Shown here one piece after another: positions 55,617 through 64,000 of a stretch of 64,000 bases of DNA. The notes below the pieces were generated by a model. The model did not search any database. It was not told the DNA's origin and saw only the letters and a list, made by a program, of their open reading frames with translations. This stretch comes from Acidobacteriota bacterium (lineage in GTDB: Bacteria > Acidobacteriota > Terriglobia > Terriglobales > Acidobacteriaceae). Position numbers and translations under genes: made by a program. How positions within the stretch are numbered: position 1 is the first letter of the stretch; each line of letters opens with the position of its first letter. Where the stretch lies: contig JABBOG010000012.1 of the NCBI GenBank assembly GCA_019351975.1, positions 1 to 64,000 on the forward strand, given 5' to 3'.

Positions 55617-56963
55617 TTACTCCGGCTCACTCCCCATCGCCGCCTCCGTCAGCCCCACCCTCACCCGCTGCACCCGCCTGTCTGTCGACGCCACCACCTC
55701 CAGCCGCAGCGGCCCATCCTCCACCACCTCTCCCGGCAGCGGAATATGCCCCGCCATCTCGCTCACCAGTCCACCCACCGTCGTCGCCTCATACTTCGTC
55801 AGCAACTGCGCCAGCATCGCCTCCGCATCCTGCAACCCCGTATCCCGCTCATCCTCGTCACCCATCAACTCTTCATCCGGCGCAGCCAGCAACTCCCTCA
55901 GCCGATCCACCTCAAACCCACCCGGCACCACCCACCGCCCATCCCCCTCCACCACCGGAGCATCCGCCTCGCTCTCATCGTGTTCGTCCTCAATCTCCCC
56001 CACGATCGCCTCAATCAGGTCCTCAATCGTCACCAACCCCGCCACTCCGCCATACTCATCGATCACGATACTCATGTGCTGCTTCTGCCGCTGCATCTCC
56101 CGCAGCAGCACATTCACCTTCTTCGTCTCCGGGATGAATAACGCTGGCCGCTGCAACTGCGCCACCGTCCTGCTGGCCGCGTCCTTGTCCTGCACCCGCA
56201 ACAAATCACGAGCGAACGCAATCCCCGTAATCTGATCCAACGACTCCGCATACACCGGCACCCGCGAAAAATTGTGCGCATTCACCTCGACAGTAAACTG
56301 CTCCAGCGTCGTCTTTCCCGCCACCGCAAACATCTCCGGTCGCGGCGTCATCACCTCGCGCACCACCTTGTCGCCAAACTCCACCACGCTGCGCACCAGC
56401 TCGCGGTCCTCTTCGTCCAGCACACCCTCTTCTTCGCCCGCCTCCAGCAGCGCATCCATCGCCTCACCCGGATGCTCCGGCTCCGTCACCTCCGGCTCCG
56501 CCAGTCCCGCAATCGACAGCAGCAGCGCAATCGTCAGCGTGAGCGGCAGCACCACATAAAACAGCACACGAATCACCCCAGAGATCCGCGCAATCCACTC
56601 CCCGCGCGTCTTCGTAAAGATAATCTGCGGCAGCAGCCGGTCAAACACCAGCAGCACCAGCACCAGCTCAAACACCGTCCGCGCAATCTCTGCCGGACTC
56701 TCCCCCAGCCGCCCCTGCAGCCGTATCACCAGCACAAACACCAGCGCCACCAGCGCAATCTGCCGCAAAACCGACGCCGACATCGCCGCAGACTCCCGGC
56801 TCAAATGCAGCTTCGGTTCCACCCACCGCTCCCACGCCTCTATATTCTCCGTATACTCCCGCGACAGAAACTTCCCCATCTCGAAATAAATTCGATCCAC
56901 ATACGCCGCCAGCGCCAGCAGGCACAGCAGCAGCAGCACCGCAATGCTGAATCCCGAAATCAC
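55617..56963 (-). CDS. CorC/HlyC-type hemolysin-family protein with CBS domains
   Basis: A 448-aa inner membrane protein. The N-terminal DUF21-like (CNNM) region has three to four membrane segments (SIAVLLLLCLLALAAYV; QIALVALVFVLVI; FYVVLPLTLTIALLLSIAGL). A tandem CBS pair follows (REVMTPRPEMFAV; SIVIDEYGGVAGLVTIEDLIEAIVGEIEDEHDE), then a CorC_HlyC C-terminal domain (WVVPGGFEVDRLRELL). Despite the hemolysin name, the family is implicated in Mg/Co transport and ion homeostasis. It overlaps ybeY by 4 bases and follows phoH-ybeY, as in many bacteria. Confidence 0.9.
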   Translation of the reverse strand: MISGFSIAVLLLLCLLALAAYVDRIYFEMGKFLSREYTENIEAWERWVEPKLHLSRESAAMSASVLRQIALVALVFVLVIRLQGRLGESPAEIARTVFELVLVLLVFDRLLPQIIFTKTRGEWIARISGVIRVLFYVVLPLTLTIALLLSIAGLAEPEVTEPEHPGEAMDALLEAGEEEGVLDEEDRELVRSVVEFGDKVVREVMTPRPEMFAVAGKTTLEQFTVEVNAHNFSRVPVYAESLDQITGIAFARDLLRVQDKDAASRTVAQLQRPALFIPETKKVNVLLREMQRQKQHMSIVIDEYGGVAGLVTIEDLIEAIVGEIEDEHDESEADAPVVEGDGRWVVPGGFEVDRLRELLAAPDEELMGDEDERDTGLQDAEAMLAQLLTKYEATTVGGLVSEMAGHIPLPGEVVEDGPLRLEVVASTDRRVQRVRVGLTEAAMGSEPE

Positions 56964-57490
56964 GACGCCACCCGCTTCCCCTGCCGCCCGTGCCGCACCT
57001 TCCCGCCACCTTCCACCCGCTCAATCAGGCCCACCGGCAGCCGCAGCTCCCGCCGCAACACCGTCTCCCGAGCCGCCATCTCGCCACCATCCACCTCATG
57101 GTCCATCCCCGATAAATGCAGCAGCCCATGCAGCAGCAGCACCCTCACCTCATCCCGCAGCGTATGCCCGTGCTCCGCCGCCTGCCGCGCCGCCGTCTCC
57201 AGCGATACCGCCAGGTCTCCCGCGTGCCCGCCCGCAAACCCCTCCGCAGCCGGAAAGCTCAACACATCCGTCGCCTTGTTCTTCCCACGGAACGTCCGGT
57301 TCAGCCGCCGCAGCGTCTTATCCCCCGCCAGCAGCACCTCAACCTCGCCCGACATCCCCACCGCCGCCTGCGCCCGCTTCAAAAATCCGCTCAGCCCCGC
57401 CCGCGACAGTCCCAGCTCCTTCCACAGCGCCGCCTCATCGCCCCGCGCAGCCGCCGCTTCCATCTCCCGTGTAGGTTCCAACGTAATCAT
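56960..57490 (-). CDS. ybeY: Endoribonuclease YbeY, 16S rRNA maturation
   Basis: A 176-aa zinc metalloprotein. The signature HGLLHLSGMDH (H-G-x-L-H-L-x-G-x-D-H) with three metal His is complete, and FRGKNKATDVLSFP precedes it. YbeY takes part in 16S rRNA 3'-end maturation and ribosome quality control. The ORF is open from 57583, but family length and sequence favour Met at 57490. It lies between phoH and the CorC-like gene, overlapping the latter by 4 bases. The tail (RVEGGGKVRHGRQGKRV) is basic. Confidence 0.95.
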   Translation of the reverse strand: MITLEPTREMEAAAARGDEAALWKELGLSRAGLSGFLKRAQAAVGMSGEVEVLLAGDKTLRRLNRTFRGKNKATDVLSFPAAEGFAGGHAGDLAVSLETAARQAAEHGHTLRDEVRVLLLHGLLHLSGMDHEVDGGEMAARETVLRRELRLPVGLIERVEGGGKVRHGRQGKRVAS

Positions 57491-57589
57491 GTGTCTATCG
57501 ATGCTACCGCAACCACGTTTCCACGCCATCAAAACAAAAGCCGCCACGCAGACCTCGCGCAGCGGCCCATCCCTCAAAATCACCTCAGC

Positions 57590-58603
57590 TCACTGCGGAT
57601 GAAGCACCCTCTTCGGCAGCTCTTCACCGGCAATCCCCAGCGGCACCCCATCCACCGCCAGCGGCATCTGCTCCGCCCGATGATACGTGTCATACGCCCG
57701 CACAATCCGCTGCACCAACTGGTGCCTCACCACGTCTACATCCTCAAAGTGGCAGAACTGAATGCCCTCCACACCATCCAGCACACGCAGCGCCTCATAC
57801 AGCCCGCTACGCTTCGGATTCGGCAGATCGCACTGCGTCAGATCCCCCGTAATCACAGCCTTCGACGAGTTCCCCAGCCGCGTCAGGAACATCTTCATCT
57901 GCTCGTTCGTCGTGTTCTGCGCCTCATCCATAATGATGAACGCGTCATTCAGCGTCCGCCCGCGCATAAACGCCAGCGGTGCGACCTCAATCACGTTCGT
58001 CTCCAGCATCTTGTCCACCTTCACCGGATCCAACAGGTCATACAGCGCGTCGTACAGCGGCCTCAAATACGGATCCACCTTCTCCTGCAGCGACCCCGGC
58101 AGAAACCCCAGCCGTTCTCCAGCCTCGACCGCCGGGCGCACCAGGATAATGCGCGCCACCTTCTTCGCCAGCAGCGCACTCACCGCCATCGCGACCGCCA
58201 GGTACGTCTTTCCCGTTCCCGCCGGCCCCAGCCCAAACACCATGTCGTTGGTCTCGATCGCCTCCACATACTTGCGCTGGTTCGGAGACCTCGGTTGCAC
58301 CGCGCGCTTGGTCCCAATCGCCCGTTGCTTCCCGCTCTCCACCAACCCGCGCAGCGTCACGCCCGGATCGCTCACCACCATCTTCAGCAGCGCATTCAAC
58401 TCACCATTATGCGGATGCACGCCCAACTTTCGCAGATGTTCAAAGTCGGAGAAGATCCCCTCCACCCTCGCCACCGCAGCACTCTCGCCCATCAACTGGA
58501 TCGAGTCCGATCTCAAATCGATCTGCACTGCCATCGTATCTTCCATCAGACGAAGGTTCTCGTCGCGTGTGCCGTATAACGGCTCGATTCCAGGGGTGAG
58601 CAT
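57590..58603 (-). CDS. phoH: PhoH-family ATPase
   Basis: A 337-aa cytoplasmic P-loop ATPase, thought to be RNA-associated. Walker A is GPAGTGKTYLA, Walker B FIIMDEAQNTT, and the C-terminal motif ITGDLTQCDLPNPKRSGL is characteristic. The N-terminal region is KH/R3H-like (IDLRSDSIQLMGESAAVARVEGIF). The tracked start is a TTG at 58621; the ATG at 58603 is preferred, and Met at 58546 is another option; none has a strong ribosome site. It heads the phoH-ybeY-corC run, about 100 bases before ybeY. Confidence 0.93.
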   Translation of the reverse strand: MLTPGIEPLYGTRDENLRLMEDTMAVQIDLRSDSIQLMGESAAVARVEGIFSDFEHLRKLGVHPHNGELNALLKMVVSDPGVTLRGLVESGKQRAIGTKRAVQPRSPNQRKYVEAIETNDMVFGLGPAGTGKTYLAVAMAVSALLAKKVARIILVRPAVEAGERLGFLPGSLQEKVDPYLRPLYDALYDLLDPVKVDKMLETNVIEVAPLAFMRGRTLNDAFIIMDEAQNTTNEQMKMFLTRLGNSSKAVITGDLTQCDLPNPKRSGLYEALRVLDGVEGIQFCHFEDVDVVRHQLVQRIVRAYDTYHRAEQMPLAVDGVPLGIAGEELPKRVLHPQ

Positions 58604-58938
58604 CAACGCTTTTTTTATCAAGGTATAGACTGACCTCCGTCAGGAGATTGCAAGAGAAACCCAACCACGGCTCCTCTGGTTTTAGATGCTTCGGGATTGG
58701 CATCGACTCTACGCCGCCATCTACAGCTCCGGTCGAACGCAGCAGCCACGCCTCGTTCCGTGCTCTGTACTGCCACCGGATTGGCCATCACCTGAATCAA
58801 GTTTGCCAATAGAGTATCGATGTTGCCGAGAGACTATCGCCGCACCTCTACACGAGTCAAGGCACACTGTGTAAATCTTGCACCAAATCCGACTCTTCCC
58901 CGACACCTCCAGTCATACAATTGCCGCAGAAGCAATCC
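58604..58938. other. Divergent promoter region between phoH and the xylonate dehydratase gene
   Basis: About 335 bases. Short inverted repeats are visible (CTGACCTCCGTCAG; AACCA...TGGTT), but no convincing promoter or gene. It must hold the promoters of both flanking transcription units. Confidence 0.4.
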
Positions 58939-60933
58939 ATGTCCGAACCCCTCGACCCCATCTCCGCATCCCAGATCCTCGACAGCGACCCCGCCCTCTT
59001 TCGCCACACCAAAACCCACGCCCCCGGCCCCGAAGGCTCGCTCCCCATCACCCCCGAGATGCTCCTCACCCAGCCCTCCGGCAACCTCTTCGGCCTCACC
59101 CAGAACGCCGGCATGGGATGGAACCCCACTCGCCTCCTCGATCCCGAATTCCTCATCCTCAGCACCCACGGCGGCCTCCGCGCCGCCGACGGCACACCCA
59201 TCGCCCTCGGCTTCCACACCGGCCACTGGGAGGTCGGCCTGCTCGTCGCCGAGTCCGCCCGCGAGCTCCGCAACCTCCACGCCCTCCCCTTCGCCGGCGC
59301 CTGCACCGACCCCTGCGACGGCCGCACCCAGGGCACCGTCGGCATGTTCGACTCGCTCCCCTACCGCAACGACGCCGCCATCGTCCTTCGCCGCCTCATG
59401 CGCTCGCTGCCTACTCGCAAAGGAGTCCTCGGCATCGCCACCTGCGACAAAGGCCTCCCCGCCATGATGATGGCGCTTGCCTCCTCCGGCCCGCTGCCCA
59501 GCATCCTTATTCCCGGCGGCGTCACACTCCTTCCCGAAGACGGCGAAGACGCAGGCAAAGTCCAGACCATCGGCGCCCGCTTCTCCCAGTCCCAGATCAC
59601 CCTCGAATACGCCGCCGAAATGGGCTGCCGCGCCTGCGCTACCCCCGGAGGCGGCTGCCAGTTCCTTGGCACCGCCGCCACCTCTCAGGTCGTCGCCGAA
59701 GCCCTCGGCCTCTCTCTTCCGCACACCGCCCTCGCTCCCTCCGGCCAGCCCATCTGGCTCGACGCCGCCACCCGCTCCGCCCGCGCCATCCTCCGCCTCA
59801 CCCACGCCCGCATCGCCACCTCCCACATCCTCACCGACGCCGCCATCCGCAACGCCATGGTCCTCCACGCAGCCTTCGGCGGCTCCACCAACCTCCTCCT
59901 CCACGTCCCCGCCATCGCCCACGCCGCTGGCCTGCGTCGTCCCTCCGCAGCCGACTGGACCGCCGTCAACCGCGCCGTCCCGCGTATCGTCGACGCCCTC
60001 CCCAACGGCCCCAACAACTTCGCCACCGTCCAGGTCTTCCTCGCCGGTGCCGTCCCCGAAGTCATGCTCCATCTCCGCCACGCCGGTCTCCTCGACACCT
60101 CCGTCCTCACCGTCACCGGCCAGACCCTCGACGAAAACCTCAACTGGTGGCAACAAAGCCAGCGCCGCTCCGCCCTCCACCAGCGCCTCCACGACCTCGA
60201 CGGCATCGACCCCGCCGACATCATCCTCTCCCCCGAACGCGCCCGCTCCCGCGGCCTCACCCCCACCGTCTGCTTCCCCACCGGCAACCTCGCCCCCGAA
60301 GGCAGCGTCATCAAAAGCACCTCCATCGACCCCTCCCTCATCGACGCCGACAACATCTATCGCCACACCGGCCCCGCCCGCGTCTTCATCACCGAAGCCG
60401 ACGCCATCGCCGCCATCAAGCACGGCGAAGTCTCCCACGGCGACGTCATCGTCCTCATCTGCGGCGGTCCCTCCGGCTCCGGCATGCAGGAGATCTATCA
60501 GATCACCTCCGCCCTCAAAAACCTCCCCTTCTGCAAGCACGTCGCCGTCCTCACCGACGCCCGCTTCAGCGGCGTCTCCACCGGTGCCTGCATCGGCCAC
60601 ATCTCCCCCGAAGCCCTCGCCGGCGGCCCCATCGGACGCATCCTCGAAGGCGACCTCATCGAAATCGTCATCGACCGCGCCAACCTCCACGGCACCGTCA
60701 ATCTCATCGGCGAAGCCCGCACCGATGCCACCACCGAAGCCCCAGCCACCTTCACCCCCGAAGAAGGCCAGCGCCGCCTCGCTCTTCGCTCCCCGCGCCC
60801 CGACCTCGCACCCCACCCCGACCTCCCCGACGACACCCGCCTCTGGGCCGCCCTCGTCCACGCCAGCGGCGGCGTCTGGGGTGGCTGCGTCTACGACGCC
60901 GACGCCATCATCGCCCGTCTGCACAACCCCTGA
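58939..60933 (+). CDS. IlvD/Edd-family dehydratase, probable D-xylonate dehydratase (YagF/YjhG type)
   Basis: A 664-aa cytosolic Fe-S dehydratase removing water from a sugar acid to give the 2-keto-3-deoxy acid. Cys residues in the Fe-S positions are visible: [25 protein letters not shown] and [14 protein letters not shown]; later [17 protein letters not shown] and [29 protein letters not shown] are the family C-terminal motifs. Length and spacing fit the YjhG/YagF xylonate dehydratases (about 650 aa) better than dihydroxy-acid dehydratase (about 560). The start is Met 58939; the tracked start is an upstream TTG. It heads three genes that together fit the Weimberg pathway. The two huge ORFs overlapping it on other frames are composition shadows. 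Confidence 0.88.
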   Translation: MSEPLDPISASQILDSDPALFRHTKTHAPGPEGSLPITPEMLLTQPSGNLFGLTQNAGMGWNPTRLLDPEFLILSTHGGLRAADGTPIALGFHTGHWEVGLLVAESARELRNLHALPFAGACTDPCDGRTQGTVGMFDSLPYRNDAAIVLRRLMRSLPTRKGVLGIATCDKGLPAMMMALASSGPLPSILIPGGVTLLPEDGEDAGKVQTIGARFSQSQITLEYAAEMGCRACATPGGGCQFLGTAATSQVVAEALGLSLPHTALAPSGQPIWLDAATRSARAILRLTHARIATSHILTDAAIRNAMVLHAAFGGSTNLLLHVPAIAHAAGLRRPSAADWTAVNRAVPRIVDALPNGPNNFATVQVFLAGAVPEVMLHLRHAGLLDTSVLTVTGQTLDENLNWWQQSQRRSALHQRLHDLDGIDPADIILSPERARSRGLTPTVCFPTGNLAPEGSVIKSTSIDPSLIDADNIYRHTGPARVFITEADAIAAIKHGEVSHGDVIVLICGGPSGSGMQEIYQITSALKNLPFCKHVAVLTDARFSGVSTGACIGHISPEALAGGPIGRILEGDLIEIVIDRANLHGTVNLIGEARTDATTEAPATFTPEEGQRRLALRSPRPDLAPHPDLPDDTRLWAALVHASGGVWGGCVYDADAIIARLHNP

Positions 60934-60970
60934 TCAAACGCCTCCCCTTAAACGTGATTCATCCCTCTGA

Positions 60971-60995
60971 AGGGAAAGGGCTTCAGCCCGTCCCT
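60971..60995. terminator. Hairpin downstream of the xylonate dehydratase gene
   Basis: GGGCTTCAGCCC forms a tight stem-loop inside an outer AGGG/CCCT pair, about 37 bases after the stop. It resembles interspersed palindromes in related genomes; it may serve as a terminator. Confidence 0.45.
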
Positions 60996-61060
60996 AAATT
61001 CGCAGCTACGGTGGCTTCAGAACAAAGTAGCGATTGCTATAAAGTTTTCAGCTTTTGCAC

Positions 61061-61098
61061 TTGCCTTTCTTTCTGTCATTCCCGAAGGGAATCTGCTT
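61061..61098. repeat. Dispersed 38-bp repeat, copy 2
   Basis: The same 38-bp segment as at 20295-20332, with a single mismatch. It lies in the 273-base gap between the dehydratase and the FAH-family gene. The CCCGAAGGGA core is a perfect short palindrome apart from its centre. Confidence 0.85.
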
Positions 61099-61206
61099 CT
61101 TCGGGCCTCTACACTAGCTAAGCCGCTATAACCACTGAGGAAATACTTCGGACCGGCTCAAAGCTCCTCTCACGCAACGTCAGTACCCGCCCAAAGGACA
61201 CCCCGC

Positions 61207-62031
61207 ATGAAACTCTACCGCACCACCCTCGGCCCCATCGTCGAAGCCAACGGCATCTTCCATCCCATTACCACCCACGACTGGGACACCCTCCTCTCCA
61301 GCCCCAACCTCCACACCATCGCCCATGCCGCCGTCAATAACTCCGTCCCCGTACCCTTCGACCCCGCCACCATCCTCTCCCCCGCCCTTAGCCAGGAGGT
61401 CTGGGCGGCCGGCGTCACCTACTTCCGCAGCCGCAGCGCGCGCATCGAAGAGAGCAAAGACGCCGGCGGCGGCACCTTCTATGACCGCGTCTACGCCGCC
61501 GCCCGCCCCGAGCTCTTCTTCAAAGCCACCGGCCGCCGCGTCGTCGCCCACAACCAACCCGTCCGCATCCGCTCCGACGCCTCCTGGTCCGTCCCCGAAC
61601 CCGAACTCACCCTCTTCATCAGCCCCAACGGCTCCATCGTCGGCTACACCATCGGCAACGACATGAGTTCACGTGACATCGAAGGCGAAAACCCCCTCTA
61701 CCTGCCGCAAGCCAAGGTCTACGACGGTAGCTGCGCCCTCGGCCCCTGCATCCTTCTCTCCTCCGACCCCCTCAGCCCCTCCACCGCCATCCACCTGGAA
61801 ATCACCCGCAACAACCACACCGCCTTCGCCGCCTCCACAACGCTCGCCGAGCTCAAGCGCGACCCCAAAGACCTCGCCAGCTACCTCTTCCGCGACAACT
61901 CCTTCCCCAACGGCGTCTTCCTCCTCACCGGCACCGGCATCGTCCCCTCCGACGACTTCACCCTCCACTCCGGCGACCTCATCCGCATCTCCATCGACAC
62001 CATCGGCACCCTCCAGAACCGCGTCGCCTGA
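61207..62031 (+). CDS. Fumarylacetoacetate hydrolase-family protein, probable 2-keto-3-deoxy-pentonate dehydratase
   Basis: A 274-aa enzyme with an FAH fold. The N-terminal motif [42 protein letters not shown] closely resembles that of 2-keto-3-deoxy-D-xylonate/L-arabinonate dehydratases (XylX/KdaD). Metal ligands lie in [52 protein letters not shown]. It would turn 2-keto-3-deoxypentonate into 2-oxoglutarate semialdehyde. AAGGA lies about 10 bases before the ATG. The gene runs convergent to the dehydrogenase (14-base gap) and behind the xylonate dehydratase, which supports the Weimberg assignment over a generic FAH hydrolase. Confidence 0.88.
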   Translation: MKLYRTTLGPIVEANGIFHPITTHDWDTLLSSPNLHTIAHAAVNNSVPVPFDPATILSPALSQEVWAAGVTYFRSRSARIEESKDAGGGTFYDRVYAAARPELFFKATGRRVVAHNQPVRIRSDASWSVPEPELTLFISPNGSIVGYTIGNDMSSRDIEGENPLYLPQAKVYDGSCALGPCILLSSDPLSPSTAIHLEITRNNHTAFAASTTLAELKRDPKDLASYLFRDNSFPNGVFLLTGTGIVPSDDFTLHSGDLIRISIDTIGTLQNRVA

Positions 62032-62046
62032 CTCCGCGCTGCACCC

Positions 62047-63636
62047 TTACCGCGTCAGCGTCCCATTCACCATCCGCATAATCCCCAGCGGATTCCCCCG
62101 CTGCAGCGCCTTCGGCAGCACCGCATCCGGCATATCCTGATAGCAAACCGGCCGCGCAAACCGATAGATCGCCTGCGTCCCCACCGACGTCGACCGCCCA
62201 TCCGACGTCGCCGGGAACGGCCCCCCATGCACCATCGCATGGCACACCTCCACACCCGTGGGATACCCGTTGAACAGAATCCGCCCCACCTTCGTCTCCA
62301 GCACCGCAATCAACTCACCCGCCGCCGCGATCTCCTCCTCCGTCCCATGGATCGTCGCCGTCAGATGCCCCTGCAACCCTCGCGCAGCCTCCACCAACTC
62401 CTCCAGTCCTCCATACTCGACCAGCAGCATCGTCGGCCCAAAAACCTCCTCCGCCAGCGCCGCGTCCCCTAAAAACTCCCGCATCGACGTCCGAAACACC
62501 ATCGCTGCTCCCGCCGCGCGCCCCGCCTCCACAGCCGACTCACCGCCTGCCACAAGCTCGGGCCTTCCCTTCGCCCTCCGCTCCTCCACCGCCTTCGTGT
62601 ACTTCGCCGCAATCGACTGCGTCAGCATCCCATGCGCCGCCATCCCGCCCACACCCACCTTCACCGCCTCCCCAAACGCCTCACTCCGCTCCGGCACAAA
62701 CACCACTCCCGGCTTCGTACAAAACTGCCCCGATCCCATCGTGAACGACCCCTGCAACCCCTGCGCCAGCGACGCCGCACGCTCCCGCATCGCTCCCGGC
62801 AGCACAAACATCGGATTCGTGCTCCCCATCTCCGCATAACAAGGAATCGGCTCCGGCCGATCCGCCGCAATCCGCATCAGCGCCTGCCCACCCCCCGCAG
62901 ACCCCGTAAACGCAATCGCCTTCACTGCAGGATGCCGCGCCAGCCCAACGCCCACCTCAATCCCGTCATCAAACAGCAGCGCAAATACCCCCGCCGGCAA
63001 TCCACTCTTTCGCACCGCCTCCCGCACTACACGCCCCACCATCGCACTCGTCCCCGGATGCGCCGGATGCGCCTTCGCGATCACCGGATTCCCCGCCGCC
63101 AGCGCCGAAGCCGTATCTCCTCCCGCCACCGAAAACGCCAGCGGAAAGTTACTCGCCCCGAACACCGCCACCGGCCCCAGCGGTCGCAGCATCGACCGCA
63201 CATCCGGCCGCGCCATCGGCTTCCGCTCCGGCTGTGCCTCATCCACCCGCGCATTCACCCACGATCCCTCCTCCACCACCTCCGCAAACAGCCGCAACTG
63301 CCCCGTCGTCCTTCCCATCTCGCCCTGCAACCGCGCCATCGGCAAGCCCGTCTCCAGATGCGCCCTCTCCGTAATCCCCACCATCTCCGCCGCCAACCCG
63401 TCCGCAATCGCCCGCAGCAGCGCCGCACGCTCCGCCCCACTCAGCGCCGCTAAGCTCGCACAAGCCTCCTGCGCCAGCGTCGCCGCCACGTCGATCTCCT
63501 CGTCCGACGCCGCAAAAAACACCGGCTCCAGCCGCTCACCCGTCGCCGGATTCATCCCATAAAACCGCCGTCCGCTCCTCGCACACTCGCGCTCACCCAC
63601 CAGTGAAACTCCCAGAATCTCCGCTGCCTGCATCAT
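62047..63636 (-). CDS. 2,5-dioxovalerate (2-oxoglutarate semialdehyde) dehydrogenase
   Basis: A 529-aa NADP-type aldehyde dehydrogenase of the KGSADH class. The coenzyme-binding region reads GPVAVFGASNFPLAFSVAGGDTASALAAGNPVIAKAHPAHPGTS, a form typical of this class (AHPAHP). The Glu of the active site is in YAEMGSTNPMFVLPG and the nucleophile Cys in GSGQFCTKPGVVFV. It would oxidise 2-oxoglutarate semialdehyde to 2-oxoglutarate, ending the route begun by the two genes to its left. On the - strand, 43 bases after the end of the oxidoreductase gene, probably cotranscribed with it. Confidence 0.92.
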   Translation of the reverse strand: MMQAAEILGVSLVGERECARSGRRFYGMNPATGERLEPVFFAASDEEIDVAATLAQEACASLAALSGAERAALLRAIADGLAAEMVGITERAHLETGLPMARLQGEMGRTTGQLRLFAEVVEEGSWVNARVDEAQPERKPMARPDVRSMLRPLGPVAVFGASNFPLAFSVAGGDTASALAAGNPVIAKAHPAHPGTSAMVGRVVREAVRKSGLPAGVFALLFDDGIEVGVGLARHPAVKAIAFTGSAGGGQALMRIAADRPEPIPCYAEMGSTNPMFVLPGAMRERAASLAQGLQGSFTMGSGQFCTKPGVVFVPERSEAFGEAVKVGVGGMAAHGMLTQSIAAKYTKAVEERRAKGRPELVAGGESAVEAGRAAGAAMVFRTSMREFLGDAALAEEVFGPTMLLVEYGGLEELVEAARGLQGHLTATIHGTEEEIAAAGELIAVLETKVGRILFNGYPTGVEVCHAMVHGGPFPATSDGRSTSVGTQAIYRFARPVCYQDMPDAVLPKALQRGNPLGIMRMVNGTLTR

Positions 63637-63679
63637 CGATCTCCTCTCCTCTTCCTGCGCCGAAGCTCACACCCTCAAC

Positions 63680-64000
63680 CTACGCAATTGGCGTTCCAGC
63701 CGCCTTGTAAATCGCCTCGATCGCAATCAAATCCTTCAGCCCTTCTTCACCATCCGACTCCGGCTGCTTGTTCTCCCACACGCATTGCGCAAAATAATCC
63801 GCCTCGATCGCAAACTGGAACGGCGCCTTCCCCGTCCCCAGGATGTCAATCGTCTTCCCACCCGCATGCCCCGTCAAATGCACACCGTCATACAGAAATC
63901 CAGGCTCAAATTGCAGAAAGCCCTTCTCCCCATTGATCGTCAAAAAGCTCGGCCCATCCTGCCCATACGAACACCCGCACGAAGCCAGAATCCCCGACGG
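63680..64000 (-). CDS. Gfo/Idh/MocA-family oxidoreductase, C-terminal part
   Basis: Partial gene; its frame remains open past the 63943 start of the tracked ORF (a TTG) to the window edge, reading SGILASCGCSYGQDGPSFLTINGEKGFLQF. The C-terminal beta-sheet domain of Gfo/Idh/MocA dehydrogenases is recognisable (INGEKGFLQFEPGFLYDG, APFQFAIEADYFAQCVWENKQPESDGEEGLKDLIAIEAIYKAAGTP). Members oxidise sugars with NAD(P). Upstream of the semialdehyde dehydrogenase it may be the D-xylose or arabinose dehydrogenase starting the pathway, but the Rossmann half lies outside the window. Confidence 0.8.
   Translation of the reverse strand, partial: PSGILASCGCSYGQDGPSFLTINGEKGFLQFEPGFLYDGVHLTGHAGGKTIDILGTGKAPFQFAIEADYFAQCVWENKQPESDGEEGLKDLIAIEAIYKAAGTPIA

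Noticed and set aside
58834-61121. Very long ORFs opposite and beside the xylonate dehydratase (696 and 747 aa)
   Set aside because: They are low-complexity (Gly/Asp/Val or Arg/His/Pro) shadows of a GC-rich gene with clear catalytic motifs.

Overview
The window looks like a chromosomal segment of a soil acidobacterium of the Terriglobia type (Granulicella/Terriglobus/Edaphobacter relatives). Grounds: high GC with strong C/G third positions, a very large Oar-like TonB-dependent receptor with an N-terminal carboxypeptidase-regulatory domain, an ABC-2 permease fused to an M1 peptidase, secreted TolB-propeller/amidohydrolase proteins, and a phoH-ybeY-corC-era housekeeping block. The genus is inferred from these gene families; no marker such as 16S rRNA is present. 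I saw no rRNA, tRNA, CRISPR array, transposase or phage gene.

Layout. 1-631: 3' part of a PlsC-type acyltransferase with an apparent one-base frameshift. 828-2889: a glutaminase-less GlmS-like SIS isomerase/deaminase divergent from a DeoR-family regulator, with a perfect inverted-repeat operator candidate between them. 3195-7805: ABC ATPase plus ABC-2 permease/M1 peptidase fusion. 8089-14616: operon-like run of four secreted proteins: a small unknown, an amidohydrolase, an amidohydrolase-like protein lacking its metal ligands, and a TolB-propeller/amidohydrolase. 14727-18074: TonB-dependent receptor. 18435-19961: folD and a DedA membrane protein. 20002-20332: a 30-bp tandem repeat array and a dispersed repeat. 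20582-21844: secreted two-domain retropepsin-like protein. 21954-24406: chlorite-dismutase-family coproheme decarboxylase, endonuclease III and convergent uroporphyrinogen-III synthase. 24454-29290: a GH38 alpha-mannosidase broken by a one-base frameshift, and a DUF2252 protein.

29587-34835: Crp/Fnr regulator, deoxyribose-phosphate aldolase, an AT-richer unknown gene and a double aldehyde dehydrogenase. The aldolase and dehydrogenase would turn deoxyribose 5-phosphate into acetaldehyde and then acetate; the unknown gene sits between them. 34918-39657: a membrane-anchored coiled-coil protein, a ThiO-like glycine oxidase, citrate synthase and a hexuronate-type MFS carrier. 39905-48958: metal resistance, with a Cys-rich exported protein and CopA/CopB on the + strand meeting a CzcA/CzcB/CzcC tripartite efflux operon on the - strand. 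49188-51241: PAS histidine kinase with overlapping LuxR-type response regulator. 51245-58603: phoH, ybeY, corC-like, era and a GNAT gene on the - strand, interrupted by two + strand NHL-repeat genes.

58939-64000: a D-xylonate dehydratase (IlvD/Edd), an FAH-family 2-keto-3-deoxy-pentonate dehydratase and a 2,5-dioxovalerate dehydrogenase, then the end of a Gfo/Idh/MocA oxidoreductase. Together these make a credible Weimberg-type route from pentose acid to 2-oxoglutarate.

No single region is clearly a new defence or mobile system. The best leads are the AT-richer zinc-motif protein inside the deoC/aldehyde dehydrogenase pair, the metal-ligand-less amidohydrolase translationally coupled to an intact one, and the transporter-peptidase fusion with a changed substrate motif. 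Functions come from motifs read by eye; no database search was run.
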